A DNA stretch of 64,000 bases, taken from the NCBI RefSeq assembly GCF_003054445.1, contig NC_042508.1, positions 248,001-312,000 on the forward strand, written 5' to 3'. Origin of the DNA: Pichia kudriavzevii. Lineage: Eukaryota; Ascomycota; Pichiomycetes; Pichiales; Pichiaceae. Numbering within the stretch: the first letter of the stretch is position 1; each line of letters begins with the position of its first letter. Made by a program: the position numbers and the translations under genes. Shown here one piece after another: positions 9,865 through 18,983 of this stretch. Below the pieces are notes generated by a model, which did not search any database, had not been told where the DNA came from, and saw nothing but the letters and a program-made list of their open reading frames with translations.

Positions 9865-10459
9865 TGTGTCTTAGTTTTGGAGAAAAGGTGACTATAGCAG
9901 ACAACAGAGATGATACAATTTAGCAGAAAACATAAGGAGATTACCGGTACATTATATACAGGTGGATATGCAAATCCGGAGTGTGTGTATTTATTATACA
10001 TCTCAAATCTTTGTCAGCATAAATCATTAAATGTCGCATTTCTTACTAAGCTTATCTGATACTTCATTAGGACATATCTTTCCGGCCTTTAGGGATAGGG
10101 CGAGTAAGAAGAGTTAACAAAAACAAAGCTGAGCCTCCCCCTTCCCCCTCCCCCACCATACACCTGCCCAATGCAGAGCACCCGGCACCCCCCACATTGA
10201 ACCTTCTCAAAGCGGTAGTCTGACTCACGCGGACCTTTACCGGGCCAGGACATAATGAAAATTTCTCAAATGAGCAATAAAGAAACGTGACTAACAGAAG
10301 AAGCATATTGTTCATGACAAATTTCATTAAAAGGTTTAGGGAAGGTTCAGGTGTCTTTAAATTTTCACTGATTTTTTTCTTCCAATCTTTTGTCTTTGTC
10401 TAGAACTTCTTTTCCCACTTTTATTTTTCAACCATAAAATCCAACATCATAGACCGACA
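9865..10459. promoter_or_regulatory. divergent promoter, PST2 / LYS20
   Basis: 595 bp between divergent starts. It holds a C-rich run near 10134-10160 and a Gcn4 site at 10221-10227. No coding region is supported. Confidence 0.6.
10221..10227 (+). promoter_or_regulatory. Gcn4 binding site TGACTCA
   Basis: A perfect TGACTCA lies 233 bp upstream of the homocitrate synthase ATG. This is the known high-affinity site for Gcn4, the general amino-acid control activator, which induces lysine pathway genes in yeasts. It most likely serves LYS20; the PST2 start is about 360 bp the other way. Confidence 0.75.
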
Positions 10460-11689
10460 ATGTCTTCTACCCATAATCCTTATGCACCAAACCCAAGCGA
10501 TTTTATCTCCAATGTGCCGAGATTTGAAATCATTGATTCGACTTTAAGAGAAGGTGAACAATTTGCAAATGCCTTCTTTACGCTTGAAAACAAAATCAGG
10601 ATCGCTAAAGCACTTGATGATTTTGGAGTGGATTACATTGAGGTCACCTCTCCGGTTGCTTCGGATCAAGCAAGAGAAGAAGTTGAAACTCTTTGTAAAT
10701 TAGGCTTAAAAAATTCTAAAATTCTAACTCACATTAGATGTCATATGCATGATGCCAAGGTTGCCGTTGAGACCGGTGTTGATGGTGTCAATGTCTTTAT
10801 TGGTACATCCAATTTCTTGAGACAACATTCGCATGGTAAGGATATGTCTTTTATAACCAAGGCTGCAATTGAAGTGATTGAATTTGTCAAGTCTAAAGGG
10901 CTAGAAATTAGGTTTTCTACAGAAGATTCTTTTAGATCTGATATTGTTGATTTGTTGAATATATACACAACTGTCGATAAGATTGGTGTGAATAGAATCG
11001 GTATTGCCGATACTGTTGGTGGTGCCAACCCAAGACAGGTTTATGAGTTGATCAGAACTATCAAGTCTAGCGTTAAAGCCGAAATTGAAACTCACTTCCA
11101 TAATGATACTGGTTGCGCAATTGCTAATGCGTACACTGCCCTTGAGGCAGGTGCTAAATATATCGACACTTGTGTCTTAGGTATTGGTGAGAGAAACGGT
11201 ATTGTTCCACTCGGTGGGTTTATGGCTAGAATGGTTGTTTCTGCCCCAGATTATGTTAAATCCAAATACAAACTTACCAAGATTAGAGAACTGGAGAATC
11301 TAGTTGCAGATATTGTTTCCGTGAATATCCCTTTCAATAACCCAATCACCGGTTTCTGTGCATTCACTCACAAGGCGGGTATTCACGCAAAGGCCATCCT
11401 AGCAAATCCTTCAACTTACGAAATCCTAAATCCACAAGACTTTGGCTTGACTAGGTATATCCATTTTGCTAACAGATTGACCGGGTGGAATGCAATCAAG
11501 GCTAGAGTTGAACAGTTGAACCTGGATTTAACTGACGATCAGATCAAAACAGTCACTGCTCAAATCAAGCAAATGGGAGACATTAGACCTTTAGGTATCG
11601 AAGATGTTGATTCCATTATCAAGGAATTCCACGCGAAGGAAAATGATACAGTAGAAGTGCCTGGTGCAAAGAGACAAAGAACAGACTGA
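10460..11689 (+). CDS. LYS20: homocitrate synthase
   Basis: A 409-residue enzyme that condenses acetyl-CoA with 2-oxoglutarate to homocitrate, the first step of the fungal alpha-aminoadipate lysine pathway. Seen: the metal-binding and catalytic DSTLREGEQ motif at residues 26-34, the HxH motif in ETHFHNDTG near residue 213, [10 protein letters not shown], and the C-terminal [19 protein letters not shown] segment. The protein ends AKRQRTD, a basic tail like the end of S. cerevisiae Lys20/Lys21, which are nuclear. It is about 20 residues shorter than Lys20, with the difference in the linker before that tail. There is only one copy in the window, so it may represent the LYS20/LYS21 pair. The Gcn4 site upstream fits amino-acid control. 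Confidence 0.96.
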   Translation: MSSTHNPYAPNPSDFISNVPRFEIIDSTLREGEQFANAFFTLENKIRIAKALDDFGVDYIEVTSPVASDQAREEVETLCKLGLKNSKILTHIRCHMHDAKVAVETGVDGVNVFIGTSNFLRQHSHGKDMSFITKAAIEVIEFVKSKGLEIRFSTEDSFRSDIVDLLNIYTTVDKIGVNRIGIADTVGGANPRQVYELIRTIKSSVKAEIETHFHNDTGCAIANAYTALEAGAKYIDTCVLGIGERNGIVPLGGFMARMVVSAPDYVKSKYKLTKIRELENLVADIVSVNIPFNNPITGFCAFTHKAGIHAKAILANPSTYEILNPQDFGLTRYIHFANRLTGWNAIKARVEQLNLDLTDDQIKTVTAQIKQMGDIRPLGIEDVDSIIKEFHAKENDTVEVPGAKRQRTD

Positions 11690-12174
11690 ACAATCAGTGC
11701 TTGCTATCACTTTTCTACAGTTTTTTTTTTTTCATTCATTCTCCATATTTATCGTTTACGTTGGGAAAAATATTCAGGGTCAGGTCATTTCCATTTCCAT
11801 TAGATCATACGTCAATTCACGATTTACTTCATTTCATTTATATCCTATCCTTTTATTTATAAGCTTTATTTCAACTTTAGTTTTCTTTTGTACATCAAAT
11901 CTGAAGAACAAAATTTGTTAAACGTAAAAGCGAACTTTTGGTGCTAGGGTGAAAAAGGGTTTCTCAGCGAGGTATCACGTGCAACAACATTTTTTTAGAT
12001 AGCCCTAATTACCCAATTCAGAACTCACGCAACATTTCAAAATTTTTCAGTAAAGCTTCAAAAATTTCAGACCGCGAGCTAATATAAAAGACATCCAATC
12101 TCCGGATATCTTGTTGTATACTAATGGTGGTCTTTGATTACTTCCTCTAAGCAGTCCCATTCAATCGAGTTAAA
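11690..12174. promoter_or_regulatory. LYS20 3' flank and RPS9 promoter
   Basis: 485 bp between LYS20 and RPS9. The right half carries ribosomal-protein-type promoter motifs: AAGGGTTT at 11955-11962, TCACGTG (Cbf1 core) at 11975-11981 and AGCCCTAA at 12001-12008, which fits the Tbf1 consensus ARCCCTAA. A TATA-like stretch (aatataaaa) follows near 12080-12088. Tbf1 and Cbf1 are known to control ribosomal protein genes in yeasts that do not use Rap1 for this; use here is inferred from the motifs. Confidence 0.6.
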
Positions 12175-13123
12175 ATGCCAAGTATGTGTGCTTTATTGCA
12201 ATGTTTTATTGAATTCCAGACATTGACACATGTGTTCTTGTCTGTATCTTGAGAGAATGCCACTCTTCTATTGCTTAAATAGATGAAGCATTATCTCATT
12301 CGGGTTGAAGTGCTTATTGCAATTCTTCGTTTCTGGTTCTTCAGATCACAAATCTGCAATTCATAATATGTTAAATACCCGACACTTTAACATATTAGCT
12401 AGTTAGACTGGTTTTGCAGTTATATTTGGTAGCCCTTAGGGGAAACCATTGATTTGTGATTTGTAAAACTTAGTACGTTGCTATTGTTGTATGCTTGTAA
12501 ACCCGTAAGATATGTGCTGAGCTGTAAACTAACATTTATTTAATTATTATTCTTTTATAGGAGCTCCAAGAAACCACTCCAAGACCTACTCTGTCCCAAA
12601 GAGACCTTTTGAAACCGCTAGATTAGATGCTGAATTAAAGTTAGCTGGTGAATACGGTTTAAAGAACAAGAGAGAAATCTACAGAATTGGTTACCAATTA
12701 TCCAAGTTAAGAAGAGCTGCAAGAGACTTATTAACCAGAGATGAAAAGGACCCAAAGAGATTATTCGAAGGTAACGCTTTAATTAGAAGATTAGTTAGAG
12801 TTGGTATCTTATCTGAAGACAAGATGAAGTTAGATTATGTTTTGTCTTTAAAGATTGAAGATTTCTTAGAAAGAAGATTACAAACCCAAGTTTTCAAGTT
12901 AGGTTTAGCAAAGTCTGTTCACCATGCTAGAGTTTTAATCACTCAAAGACACATTGCTGTTGGTAAGCAAATTGTCTCTATTCCATCTTTCATGGTCAGA
13001 TTAGATTCCCAAAAGCACATTGATTTTGCTCCAACCTCTCCATACGGTGGTGGTAGACCAGGTAGAAACAAGAGAAAGTCTCAAGCTTCTGCTGCTTCTG
13101 GTGATGCAGAAGACGAAGAATAA
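12175..13123 (+). CDS. RPS9: 40S ribosomal protein uS4 (Rps9), spliced
   Basis: Two exons: 12175-12181 (ATGCCAA) and 12561-13123. Joined, they give 189 residues starting [18 protein letters not shown], nearly the S. cerevisiae Rps9 N-terminus, and the split A|GA arginine codon restores the frame. The protein is a core rRNA-binding component of the small-subunit head/body junction. The S4 RNA-binding domain is visible in the middle ([17 protein letters not shown], then [15 protein letters not shown]). The acidic tail ends GDAEDEE, a little shorter than in S. cerevisiae. The first methionine inside exon 2 would delete about half the protein, so the spliced start is clearly right. Codon choice is strongly biased, as expected for a highly expressed gene. 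Confidence 0.97.
12182..12560 (+). other. RPS9 intron, 379 bp
   Basis: Donor GTATGT at 12182-12187, branch point AACTAAC at 12527-12533, acceptor TAG ending 12560, 27 nt after the branch site. It interrupts the third codon, the same place as in S. cerevisiae RPS9. I saw no snoRNA boxes in it that I could defend. Confidence 0.93.
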
Positions 13124-13388
13124 TTGTGTTGATTTGCTAAATTTTCTTTTATAAAAAGACTTTAATAATTCAATTTTATTCTTTACCCTTTTTTCAAAAT
13201 TAATATTTATATCCTGCTTTTCTAATGAGTAACAAAAACGTTTAGGTTCAATAGTTCTATACCAAATATGATAAGAAACTGCAGGATATGTAAATATATT
13301 GGTTAGCACAAGCTTGGGTAAACTAAGGTGAGCGATTTAACATTCGTGTTAAAAATTGTAGTAGGTTATATACAGGACTGATGAGATT

Positions 13389-14468
13389 TTAGAATTTGGA
13401 AAGTAAAAGTGTAAATATTTCCCAGGTGCCAAACATAATCATACTATTAGGAACTGTTCTCATCAAATGAGGAGTTAAGCCACCATACATTGATGCCAAA
13501 CCTTCTTCTTTAATAACTAATCTGAAACATTGAATTAAGCCAGTGTATTTAGCCTTACCATTTTCAGTAAGAGGTGCTTGTCTTAATCTTGTACGTACCA
13601 CCTCATGAGGGTATGTTAACAGTGAAGCAATAAGTTTAGCAAATCCCGCAGCACCTGATCTAGCAAACCAGTCAATCGAAACATCCAGATTTGTTCTTAC
13701 ATGTCCTTCCTTTTCTAGACGCTGACTTCTATAATTAATCATAGCTTTCATTTGTTCATATAAGACCCATTGGAGCGTTGATTCTGCACTACCCAAATAA
13801 GAAGCACTTAGTCCCTTATAAAGTGAAAAGAAACCTTCATTTTTCACAACCTTTCTGATACAGTCGATCGAACCTTTATACTGTTTCGTAGTTGCTCGGT
13901 CCAACTGTAACCTTGTTTTGATCAACCAGATTGGGTTTGTGGCGGTACTTGTGACAAACCCAGCAGTTATACCGGAGAGTAAGTGCAATAAAGAAGTTTC
14001 TTGTCCATTGAAATAGTACTCTCTTAGTAAGTCTTTTGAATATCCATAAGTGAAGAAATTGATGGACCTAGCAGGTATAACACCAACTAAGCTGGGCACC
14101 AAACCCTTAAATAATGCTCTTGGACCTTCTATTCTATAGATATTACCCAATATATTACAAGTTTCCTTAAAATGTGTTAAAACCGATGGCTTTATAGCCT
14201 TGGATTTATAGAGCTCTTGATAAACGGAACTTTGTAATCTAGTTTTCACTACATCAAAGGGACAAGTAAAAATAGCACCACACATACCACCCAATCCACC
14301 TGCAACAAAGTGAACCCAGGGCTTAACTGCTATCTCTTGTTTCACAGTCTTAACATTATAAGCTTCTCTTTGAGTCGATGACTTTTCATCTGACCCCAAA
14401 TATGGCGAAGCTTTATCAATCTCATTTTCCAATGATATTATTTTATCTATCCCAGGCTTTTTACTCAT
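13389..14468 (-). CDS. RIM2: mitochondrial pyrimidine nucleotide carrier
   Basis: A 359-residue mitochondrial carrier family protein of the inner membrane. The three repeats each carry the PX[DE]XX[KR]-type signature: PFDVVKTRLQ, PIWLIKTRLQ and PHEVVRTRLRQ, with the isoleucine-tryptophan variant in repeat 2. The start of the first repeat (WVHFVAGGLGGMCGA), the long loop after it, and the FAKLIASLLTYPHEVVRTRLR segment match Rim2, which exchanges pyrimidine nucleotides (with iron co-import reported) and is needed for mitochondrial DNA maintenance. About 48 polar residues precede the first helix. Length matches S. cerevisiae Rim2 (377). It is convergent with RPS9, leaving 265 bp. Confidence 0.93.
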   Translation of the reverse strand: MSKKPGIDKIISLENEIDKASPYLGSDEKSSTQREAYNVKTVKQEIAVKPWVHFVAGGLGGMCGAIFTCPFDVVKTRLQSSVYQELYKSKAIKPSVLTHFKETCNILGNIYRIEGPRALFKGLVPSLVGVIPARSINFFTYGYSKDLLREYYFNGQETSLLHLLSGITAGFVTSTATNPIWLIKTRLQLDRATTKQYKGSIDCIRKVVKNEGFFSLYKGLSASYLGSAESTLQWVLYEQMKAMINYRSQRLEKEGHVRTNLDVSIDWFARSGAAGFAKLIASLLTYPHEVVRTRLRQAPLTENGKAKYTGLIQCFRLVIKEEGLASMYGGLTPHLMRTVPNSMIMFGTWEIFTLLLSKF

Positions 14469-14710
14469 ACTTGTCTTCTATTACTCTCCGAACTCGAAAG
14501 CCATAAACATGTGCTCTTTAAGAGGATCTTTACTGTGAAATTTTCTGTCAAAGTAAAATTTTCATGAGATTTCGCTTTCGTTTTCACCCGAGAAACCAGG
14601 TTCCATTGGGTCGTAGAGAAACAAAGATTATCGCAAAAGTACTAGTTTAGCTTATAAAGACACATAGAAGAGATATTAATTAAATATTTGTTATAACTAT
14701 TTAAAATTCT

Positions 14711-15518
14711 TTAAATGTAGGTTTCATAAGCAACTGGAGCTAAGGTGGTTGGGACACCAGTAACAACTCTAGAAGATCTTGGACCTGCTGGTTGTCTCTT
14801 TAATTGAACCTTTTCACCGGATTCCTTTGCTGCTGCTCTCTTTGCAGAGTTTTCCTTAACTCTGTTTAAGAATTCTTGTCTACATTTGGAGTGCTTAACG
14901 TGTTCAATCTTGATGTTAAGTCTCTTTTCAATGTATCTGTGACCAACAACCTTGTTGACAATGACACCGACAGCAGACTTGGTAACGTTGAAAACAATAC
15001 CGGTCTTACCGTGGTAGAACTTGAATGGCATACCGTCGTGGATAGCACCGTTAACCTTGATGTCAACAATGTCACCAACCTTGTAGGTCTTTAAGTAAGT
15101 AGACATGTTTGGAGCACCATGCTTCTTGAAGTCACGACTGAATGCGTAACGAGTTCTAGATCTTAAACCATGACTATATTATGCAAATATCAATTTATTA
15201 CATGTTAGTATTTATTACATGAGGTGCTATAGCTAGGCGTTTCACCTGTAAGAATTTTTAAACAACTATTTCGAAAACTTTGATTCATGACAAAGCACAA
15301 ACTAAACAACATATCTTCTGCATGATGTTCTTATGGGTAGAAAAAAATGAAGCCCATTATTTTAAGGTGTTCTATCAATACAATCAAATTGGCATTAACG
15401 TCCAGTTGATATCTTCTTCACTTAAAAGTTTCGTCTGTTGCTATTATTTTTGCAGATGGAACAAATACGCCTAGCTGGATTCCCTATGGTATTATCTGTA
15501 AACATACCTTTTACCCAT
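14711..15518 (-). CDS. RPL21: 60S ribosomal protein eL21 (Rpl21), spliced
   Basis: Two exons on the minus strand: 15508-15518 (ATGGGTAAAAG) and 14711-15173. Joined through the split AG|T codon they give 157 residues starting MGKSHGLRSRTRYAFSRDF, close to the S. cerevisiae Rpl21 N-terminus (160 residues). The rest (YKVGDIVDIKVNGAIHDGMP, GKTGIVFNV, HSKCRQEFLNRV, LKRQPAGPR, TLAPVAYETYI) is typical of eL21, an SH3-like large-subunit protein. The first ATG inside exon 2 would lose the N-terminal 26 residues, so the exon structure matters. Codon bias is strong, as for RPS9. Confidence 0.96.
15174..15507 (-). other. RPL21 intron, 334 bp
   Basis: On the minus strand the donor is GTATGT starting at 15507, the branch point a perfect TACTAAC at 15204-15210, and the acceptor TAG ending at 15174, about 30 nt on. 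Small open frames inside it have no support. Confidence 0.93.
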
Positions 15519-15732
15519 CTTGAATTAGTATATACCCTGGTGAGTGAGTTGTGCTAAAGGTTCAAATCAAAAAGACTTGAATTGAAAATTATCGATATAT
15601 TGAAATATCTTCAATAGGAAGTCCAGGGAGTGAGAGAGAGAGAGAATAGAGAATTCGCAAAGGGAAAATTGGTGGGACTGCTGTTCTCTTTCGAGGCGCG
15701 TGTAAAATAAGTAGAGCGAAAACGGCACAAAA

Positions 15733-15768
15733 AAGGGTTGAGCCAAACCCTTATAAAAGGCACGTGAC
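15733..15768 (-). promoter_or_regulatory. RPL21 promoter element cluster
   Basis: An inverted pair AAGGGTT (15733-15739) and AACCCTT (15746-15752) is followed by CACGTGAC (15761-15768), the Cbf1 consensus read on the other strand. The same two motif types occur upstream of RPS9, so both ribosomal protein genes appear to share a Tbf1-like plus Cbf1-like promoter. The cluster lies 215-250 bp upstream of the RPL21 start. Between it and MED8 is an (ATT)n-rich stretch at 15800-15845. Confidence 0.55.
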
Positions 15769-15881
15769 TACCACGGAGTTTTCTGTTTAAAAATATTTTG
15801 CTATTATAATTATTATTATTATTATAATTATTATTATTGTTGATATTGTTATTGGTATTCAATTTATTATTTTTATTAAGA

Positions 15882-16490
15882 TTACACAGTTTTGGAGTCC
15901 AAACCTTGGTAGATAAAGCCAAGTATTTTATTTTCGTCCATTGGTTTGACATCCTCGATACTCTCTGGCAAAACGTCCTTTACATTGATGCCGGATTCCA
16001 CTTCTTCCTTGGTGAGATATCCGCCAAAGAGGTAATGATCTATACTCTCGTTTGCATGGTCTATCAAATCCGAAACGAAATTATCAAATGCATGCAAAGA
16101 TGGCTCTGCAATTGCTTCTGTAGATGTGGCTGTGTTTGGAGGCGAGTCTGATTGTCGCTGTGCATCGGCTATCCATGCTTCTACTTCAGGGGTTAATTTT
16201 TTACGTAGTAATGTAAATAATAGAGGGGAGAGTGTATTAAACTCTCTGTTTGGATAAACCACCGTTGTCTCTAAGATGGATTGGTGTTGGTTTATAGTTT
16301 TTGTCACCGAGGAGAGTTGCTGTAGTGCCACGTTGTACTGGTTTTGTAGCGTTGTAGGATCTACCTTTGGGTTTTGCAGGTGGTGTTCTAGTTTTGTAAG
16401 TGACTGCGTCAATTGCAAGAGACGTGGTCGGATTTGTTCGAGAGTATCGGCAGGTGTAGCAGAATGGTCAAGTGGCGGTAACGATGTCAT
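15882..16490 (-). CDS. MED8: Mediator subunit 8
   Basis: A 202-residue subunit of the Mediator head module, which links activators to RNA polymerase II. It shows the Med8 pattern: an N-terminal helical hairpin (LEQIRPRLLQLTQSLTKLEHHL, then LQNQYNVALQQLSSVTKTI), the ETTVVYPNREFNT motif (TVVYP is shared with S. cerevisiae Med8) and LLRKKLTPEVEAWI, then a C-terminal anchoring region ending ILGFIYQG. The first in-frame ATG is at 16490; an Arg-rich stretch upstream lacks an ATG and is left out. Length is close to S. cerevisiae Med8 (223). Confidence 0.87.
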   Translation of the reverse strand: MTSLPPLDHSATPADTLEQIRPRLLQLTQSLTKLEHHLQNPKVDPTTLQNQYNVALQQLSSVTKTINQHQSILETTVVYPNREFNTLSPLLFTLLRKKLTPEVEAWIADAQRQSDSPPNTATSTEAIAEPSLHAFDNFVSDLIDHANESIDHYLFGGYLTKEEVESGINVKDVLPESIEDVKPMDENKILGFIYQGLDSKTV

Positions 16491-16847
16491 TGTGGGTGTA
16501 TTGCTTCTTCTTCTTCTTCTTTTGTTTCTGTTCACAGACTTTTCTGCGATTCTTTGATGCTCTGATGTAGTGGCGTATACCTTGGTGAATTCCGTAATTT
16601 GAGCGGATGCATACTATAACGATTATGCCATCCGAAAGAGGAAATTCTTCAATTTGTCAAGATTTCTCACGGTTTCTCACCTCCTTCTAAGATGGGAGGG
16701 CCATCATATAATTTCAAACCAACTTTTATTATGATAAAGCCGAAATACGATTCAGAAAGGCGTTTATTTCATAATATAGAATATAAATGGAGTAGTATAA
16801 ATAAATAAATATAGATATTTGACAATTGGGACAAAGTTAAAATATAC

Positions 16848-17522
16848 TCAGTTCTTTGCGAATAATTTTTCCACGTCTGCAACAGCTTGAGCAAGAATCT
16901 TTTCTTGGAATTTAGGATCCTTCAATTCGGATTGGACCTTGGAGATGACGGTAGAGGACAATTGTTGTTGTTCCAATTGTCTAACTTGGGCTTCGTATCT
17001 TGCCCAAGATTCAAGAACAGATTTTGCTTCAGCAGCAACATTGACTCTTTGTTTCAATTCAAAGGATTCTGCTTCTAAAGCTGCGGTTTCCTTTGACATT
17101 TCGAAAAGTGCCTTAGTGGTGGAGACAACGTCCTTCAAGTTGGAGACTTGGTCGATTCTGTCTTTGACTGCAGTGACGTGACCCAATCTTGCCTCGTTCA
17201 ACAACTTTGTGACATGGGCAGTTCTGTCTCTAGCGAATTCGCCGTACATTGGGGCAACAACCTTTGCAACCAAACCCATAAAACCTAGAAAAGTTGCCAA
17301 GAGAATGGTTTCGTCATTGACGACATACAATTCAGAGGAAATTGCATAGACGGAAGCTGCAGCAGAAGTTGCAAGAATACCTGTCTTGGACAAGATGGAA
17401 TTACCTGGAAGGGCGTCAATAATGGAGTTTGCCTTTTCCTTTGGCTCGACTGGAGTGGAGAAGGCTCTGGTAGCGAGTCTGATGTGGGAAGGTCTGACGG
17501 ATCTGACGGATCTAGCAAGCAT
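16848..17522 (-). CDS. ATP4: F1Fo ATP synthase subunit b (peripheral stalk)
   Basis: A 224-residue mitochondrial protein of the ATP synthase stator, which holds F1 against rotation. The N-terminus (MLARSVRSVRPSHIRLATRAFST) is a basic amphipathic presequence. Two hydrophobic segments at about residues 45-62 and 70-92 anchor it in the inner membrane, followed by a long, charged helix to the end. The GNSILSKTGI start and the short loop SSELYVVNDET between the membrane segments match Atp4. Length matches the family (S. cerevisiae Atp4 precursor, 244). Its upstream region contains a HAP-type CCAAT site, as expected for respiratory genes. Confidence 0.95.
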   Translation of the reverse strand: MLARSVRSVRPSHIRLATRAFSTPVEPKEKANSIIDALPGNSILSKTGILATSAAASVYAISSELYVVNDETILLATFLGFMGLVAKVVAPMYGEFARDRTAHVTKLLNEARLGHVTAVKDRIDQVSNLKDVVSTTKALFEMSKETAALEAESFELKQRVNVAAEAKSVLESWARYEAQVRQLEQQQLSSTVISKVQSELKDPKFQEKILAQAVADVEKLFAKN

Positions 17523-17795
17523 GGTTGTCTGGCTGTTTATACTCTCAACTAAACTGACAGTATAGTAACCTTGTATTGTTTCAGCGACTCTTCTATAACT
17601 AACACCTTCACCAATCTCAACTCTCTTGTACGCTAATAAAATTCGCGATTGGAGAAATCAGCCTTCTCAATCTGGAATAAGAAAAGAACAAGAGAGAGAC
17701 AGGGCCGCGTAACCATTGGGATATTTTTAAAGAGAGAGAGAAGAATGTCAAGGTTTTTCCCAATTTTCTCCATTTTTCCTCCATGTTCATCCCCC

Positions 17796-17803
17796 ACCAA
17801 TCA
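17796..17803 (-). promoter_or_regulatory. HAP complex site (TGATTGGT)
   Basis: On the ATP4 strand this reads TGATTGGT, a perfect fit to the TNATTGGT consensus of the Hap2/3/4/5 CCAAT-binding complex that activates respiratory genes. It lies about 275 bp upstream of the ATP4 start. Confidence 0.6.
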
Positions 17804-17860
17804 GTGTGGACAGACAACAGTACACCAGCTACAGAGGGGAAAAACGCGGATACCTTGTTT

Positions 17861-17930
17861 TCCCCCCCCCTAAGAGGGTGTGTTCCCCCCTAAGAGGGTG
17901 TGTTCCCCCCTAAGAGGGAGTATTTCCCCC
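17861..17930. repeat. 20-bp tandem repeat with CCCCT cores, about 3 units
   Basis: Three adjoining 20-bp units (17865-17884, 17885-17904, 17905-17924) each begin CCCCCCTAAGAGGG, followed by another C-run. Every unit contains CCCCT, the core of the Msn2/Msn4 stress-response element, so the array would present several such sites about 350-400 bp upstream of ATP4. Units 1 and 2 are identical; unit 3 differs at its end. Confidence 0.85.
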
Positions 17931-17948
17931 ACCCCGGTTTTCTTTCTG

Positions 17949-18043
17949 CGGCTCCATATCGAAACGAGCCGCCAGGGCAAATTCTGCATCGGGTAACTTT
18001 GCCGTTTGTTTCTCCAGTTTCGGCTCGGATAATAGCCGAGCCG
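17949..18043. promoter_or_regulatory. two CGGCTC-N11-GAGCCG palindromes
   Basis: CGGCTC at 17949-17954 pairs with GAGCCG at 17966-17971, and CGGCTC at 18021-18026 with GAGCCG at 18038-18043. Both have exactly 11 bases between arms, and the spacer sequences differ. CGG...CCG with fixed spacing is the typical architecture of sites for Zn2Cys6 dimers; which factor is unknown. They lie 430-520 bp upstream of ATP4. Confidence 0.6.
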
Positions 18044-18219
18044 TACGCGACAAGGGAGACAGAGGAGGCTCAGAAGTTTACAAGTTTATAAGTTTATAAG
18101 TATAAAAGTATACAAGTATACCATTGCACAAGTTTGGAAGCATAAAGGATTAGAGAATCGATCGTTCTGTTTTAGTTTAAGGTTATCCAAGCCATACAGA
18201 CTATACAGATCATACCCAG

Positions 18220-18693
18220 TCACACTTTGAGACCTTTCATTTGTCCACTGCCGTCTCTTTCCATTTCCTCCAATCGAAGTGCACTTCGGACCCGACTCAC
18301 AACTTCGTGGCCCCCACTCTCACTAATATGGCCGCCAATGACACATTCGTCCAATGCAGCATACGCCAATGCAGAGTTGAACACAATGTCCAGCTCGCAG
18401 ACGTTCCCATAGAGAGCGTCGAGCGACTCAACATACCGTTGCATGAAATCTAGTATGCTCAACTCGTTTTCGTCGGCGTCAACTCCAGCAACAAAATAGA
18501 GTGAGGCATATCGTCTGTACACAACTTTACCGTCTCCGTGTTCAATGACATTGCACATTTTCGATTTACGTAGTGGAACAACGGCACCGATTTCTCGTAT
18601 TGTGCGTTGTCTCACTTGTTCCGGGACTTGCAGATACCATTTGACAAGCCTCACCTTGCCCTGTTTCGATAGCAGTAAGATGTATTTGATCAT
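18220..18693 (-). CDS. APS1: AP-1 clathrin adaptor small (sigma) subunit
   Basis: A 157-residue sigma adaptin, the small chain of the AP-1 complex that sorts cargo between the trans-Golgi and endosomes. It begins MIKYILLLSKQGKVRLVKWY, the usual longin-fold start. The RKSKMCNVIEHGDGKVVYRRYASLYFV segment has the PKMCN-like form of AP-1 sigma rather than AP-2 or AP-3. NELSILDFMQRYVESLD and YGNVCELDIVFN follow. Length equals S. cerevisiae Aps1 (156). The ATG at 18693 is chosen by homology; the frame is open for 32 codons upstream, but there it translates dinucleotide repeats and has no ATG. Confidence 0.92.
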   Translation of the reverse strand: MIKYILLLSKQGKVRLVKWYLQVPEQVRQRTIREIGAVVPLRKSKMCNVIEHGDGKVVYRRYASLYFVAGVDADENELSILDFMQRYVESLDALYGNVCELDIVFNSALAYAALDECVIGGHISESGGHEVVSRVRSALRLEEMERDGSGQMKGLKV

Positions 18694-18720
18694 GTTGAGC
18701 CTGTAAGTGATGGCGGTATC

Positions 18721-18767
18721 TCTCTCTCGCTCTCTCTTTGTGTGTGTGTGTGTGTGAGTGTGTGTAT
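18721..18767. repeat. (CT)n/(GT)n microsatellite in the APS1 5' leader
   Basis: A CT-rich run (18721-18738) passes directly into a GT run (18739-18767) 28-74 bp upstream of the APS1 start, in the probable 5' untranslated region. Confidence 0.85.
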
Positions 18768-18983
18768 GCTGGTAGTACAAACAGGCCACACGTTTGAATG
18801 TGACACGAGTCTCTGTGAAGTTCTACAATCTCACCACGAATTTTTTTTTAAAAGCTCACATATTTATGAAACAGCTTATGATTACAGGAAAATTTAAATT
18901 TATGCAACTGAAAGTTAATTAGAAAATCATTACTTGTATTGTGCTACCATTTCTCTTTTCAAAGGAAACAGTGCTTGAATTGC

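Larger units (their letters stand above)
17523..18219. promoter_or_regulatory. ATP4 upstream region
   Basis: 697 bp between ATP4 and the 3' end of APS1, which is read toward it. It is unusually rich in recognisable signals: a HAP site, a three-unit C-rich repeat and two matching palindromes, listed separately. Toward APS1 it ends in short direct repeats of acaagttta/ataagttta (18078-18110). No coding region is supported. Confidence 0.6.

Noticed and set aside
10134-10160. C-rich promoter run read as a possible quadruplex or Mig1 cluster
   Set aside because: Composition alone; runs are not spaced like a quadruplex and no A/T-flanked Mig1 consensus is clear.
12182-12560. possible snoRNA inside the RPS9 intron
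   Set aside because: Single C- or D-box-like words occur, but no paired boxes with flanking stem in the right spacing.
15540-15580. T-loop-like ggttcaaatc suggesting a tRNA
   Set aside because: No pairing acceptor, D or anticodon arms around it; it lies in the RPL21 upstream region.
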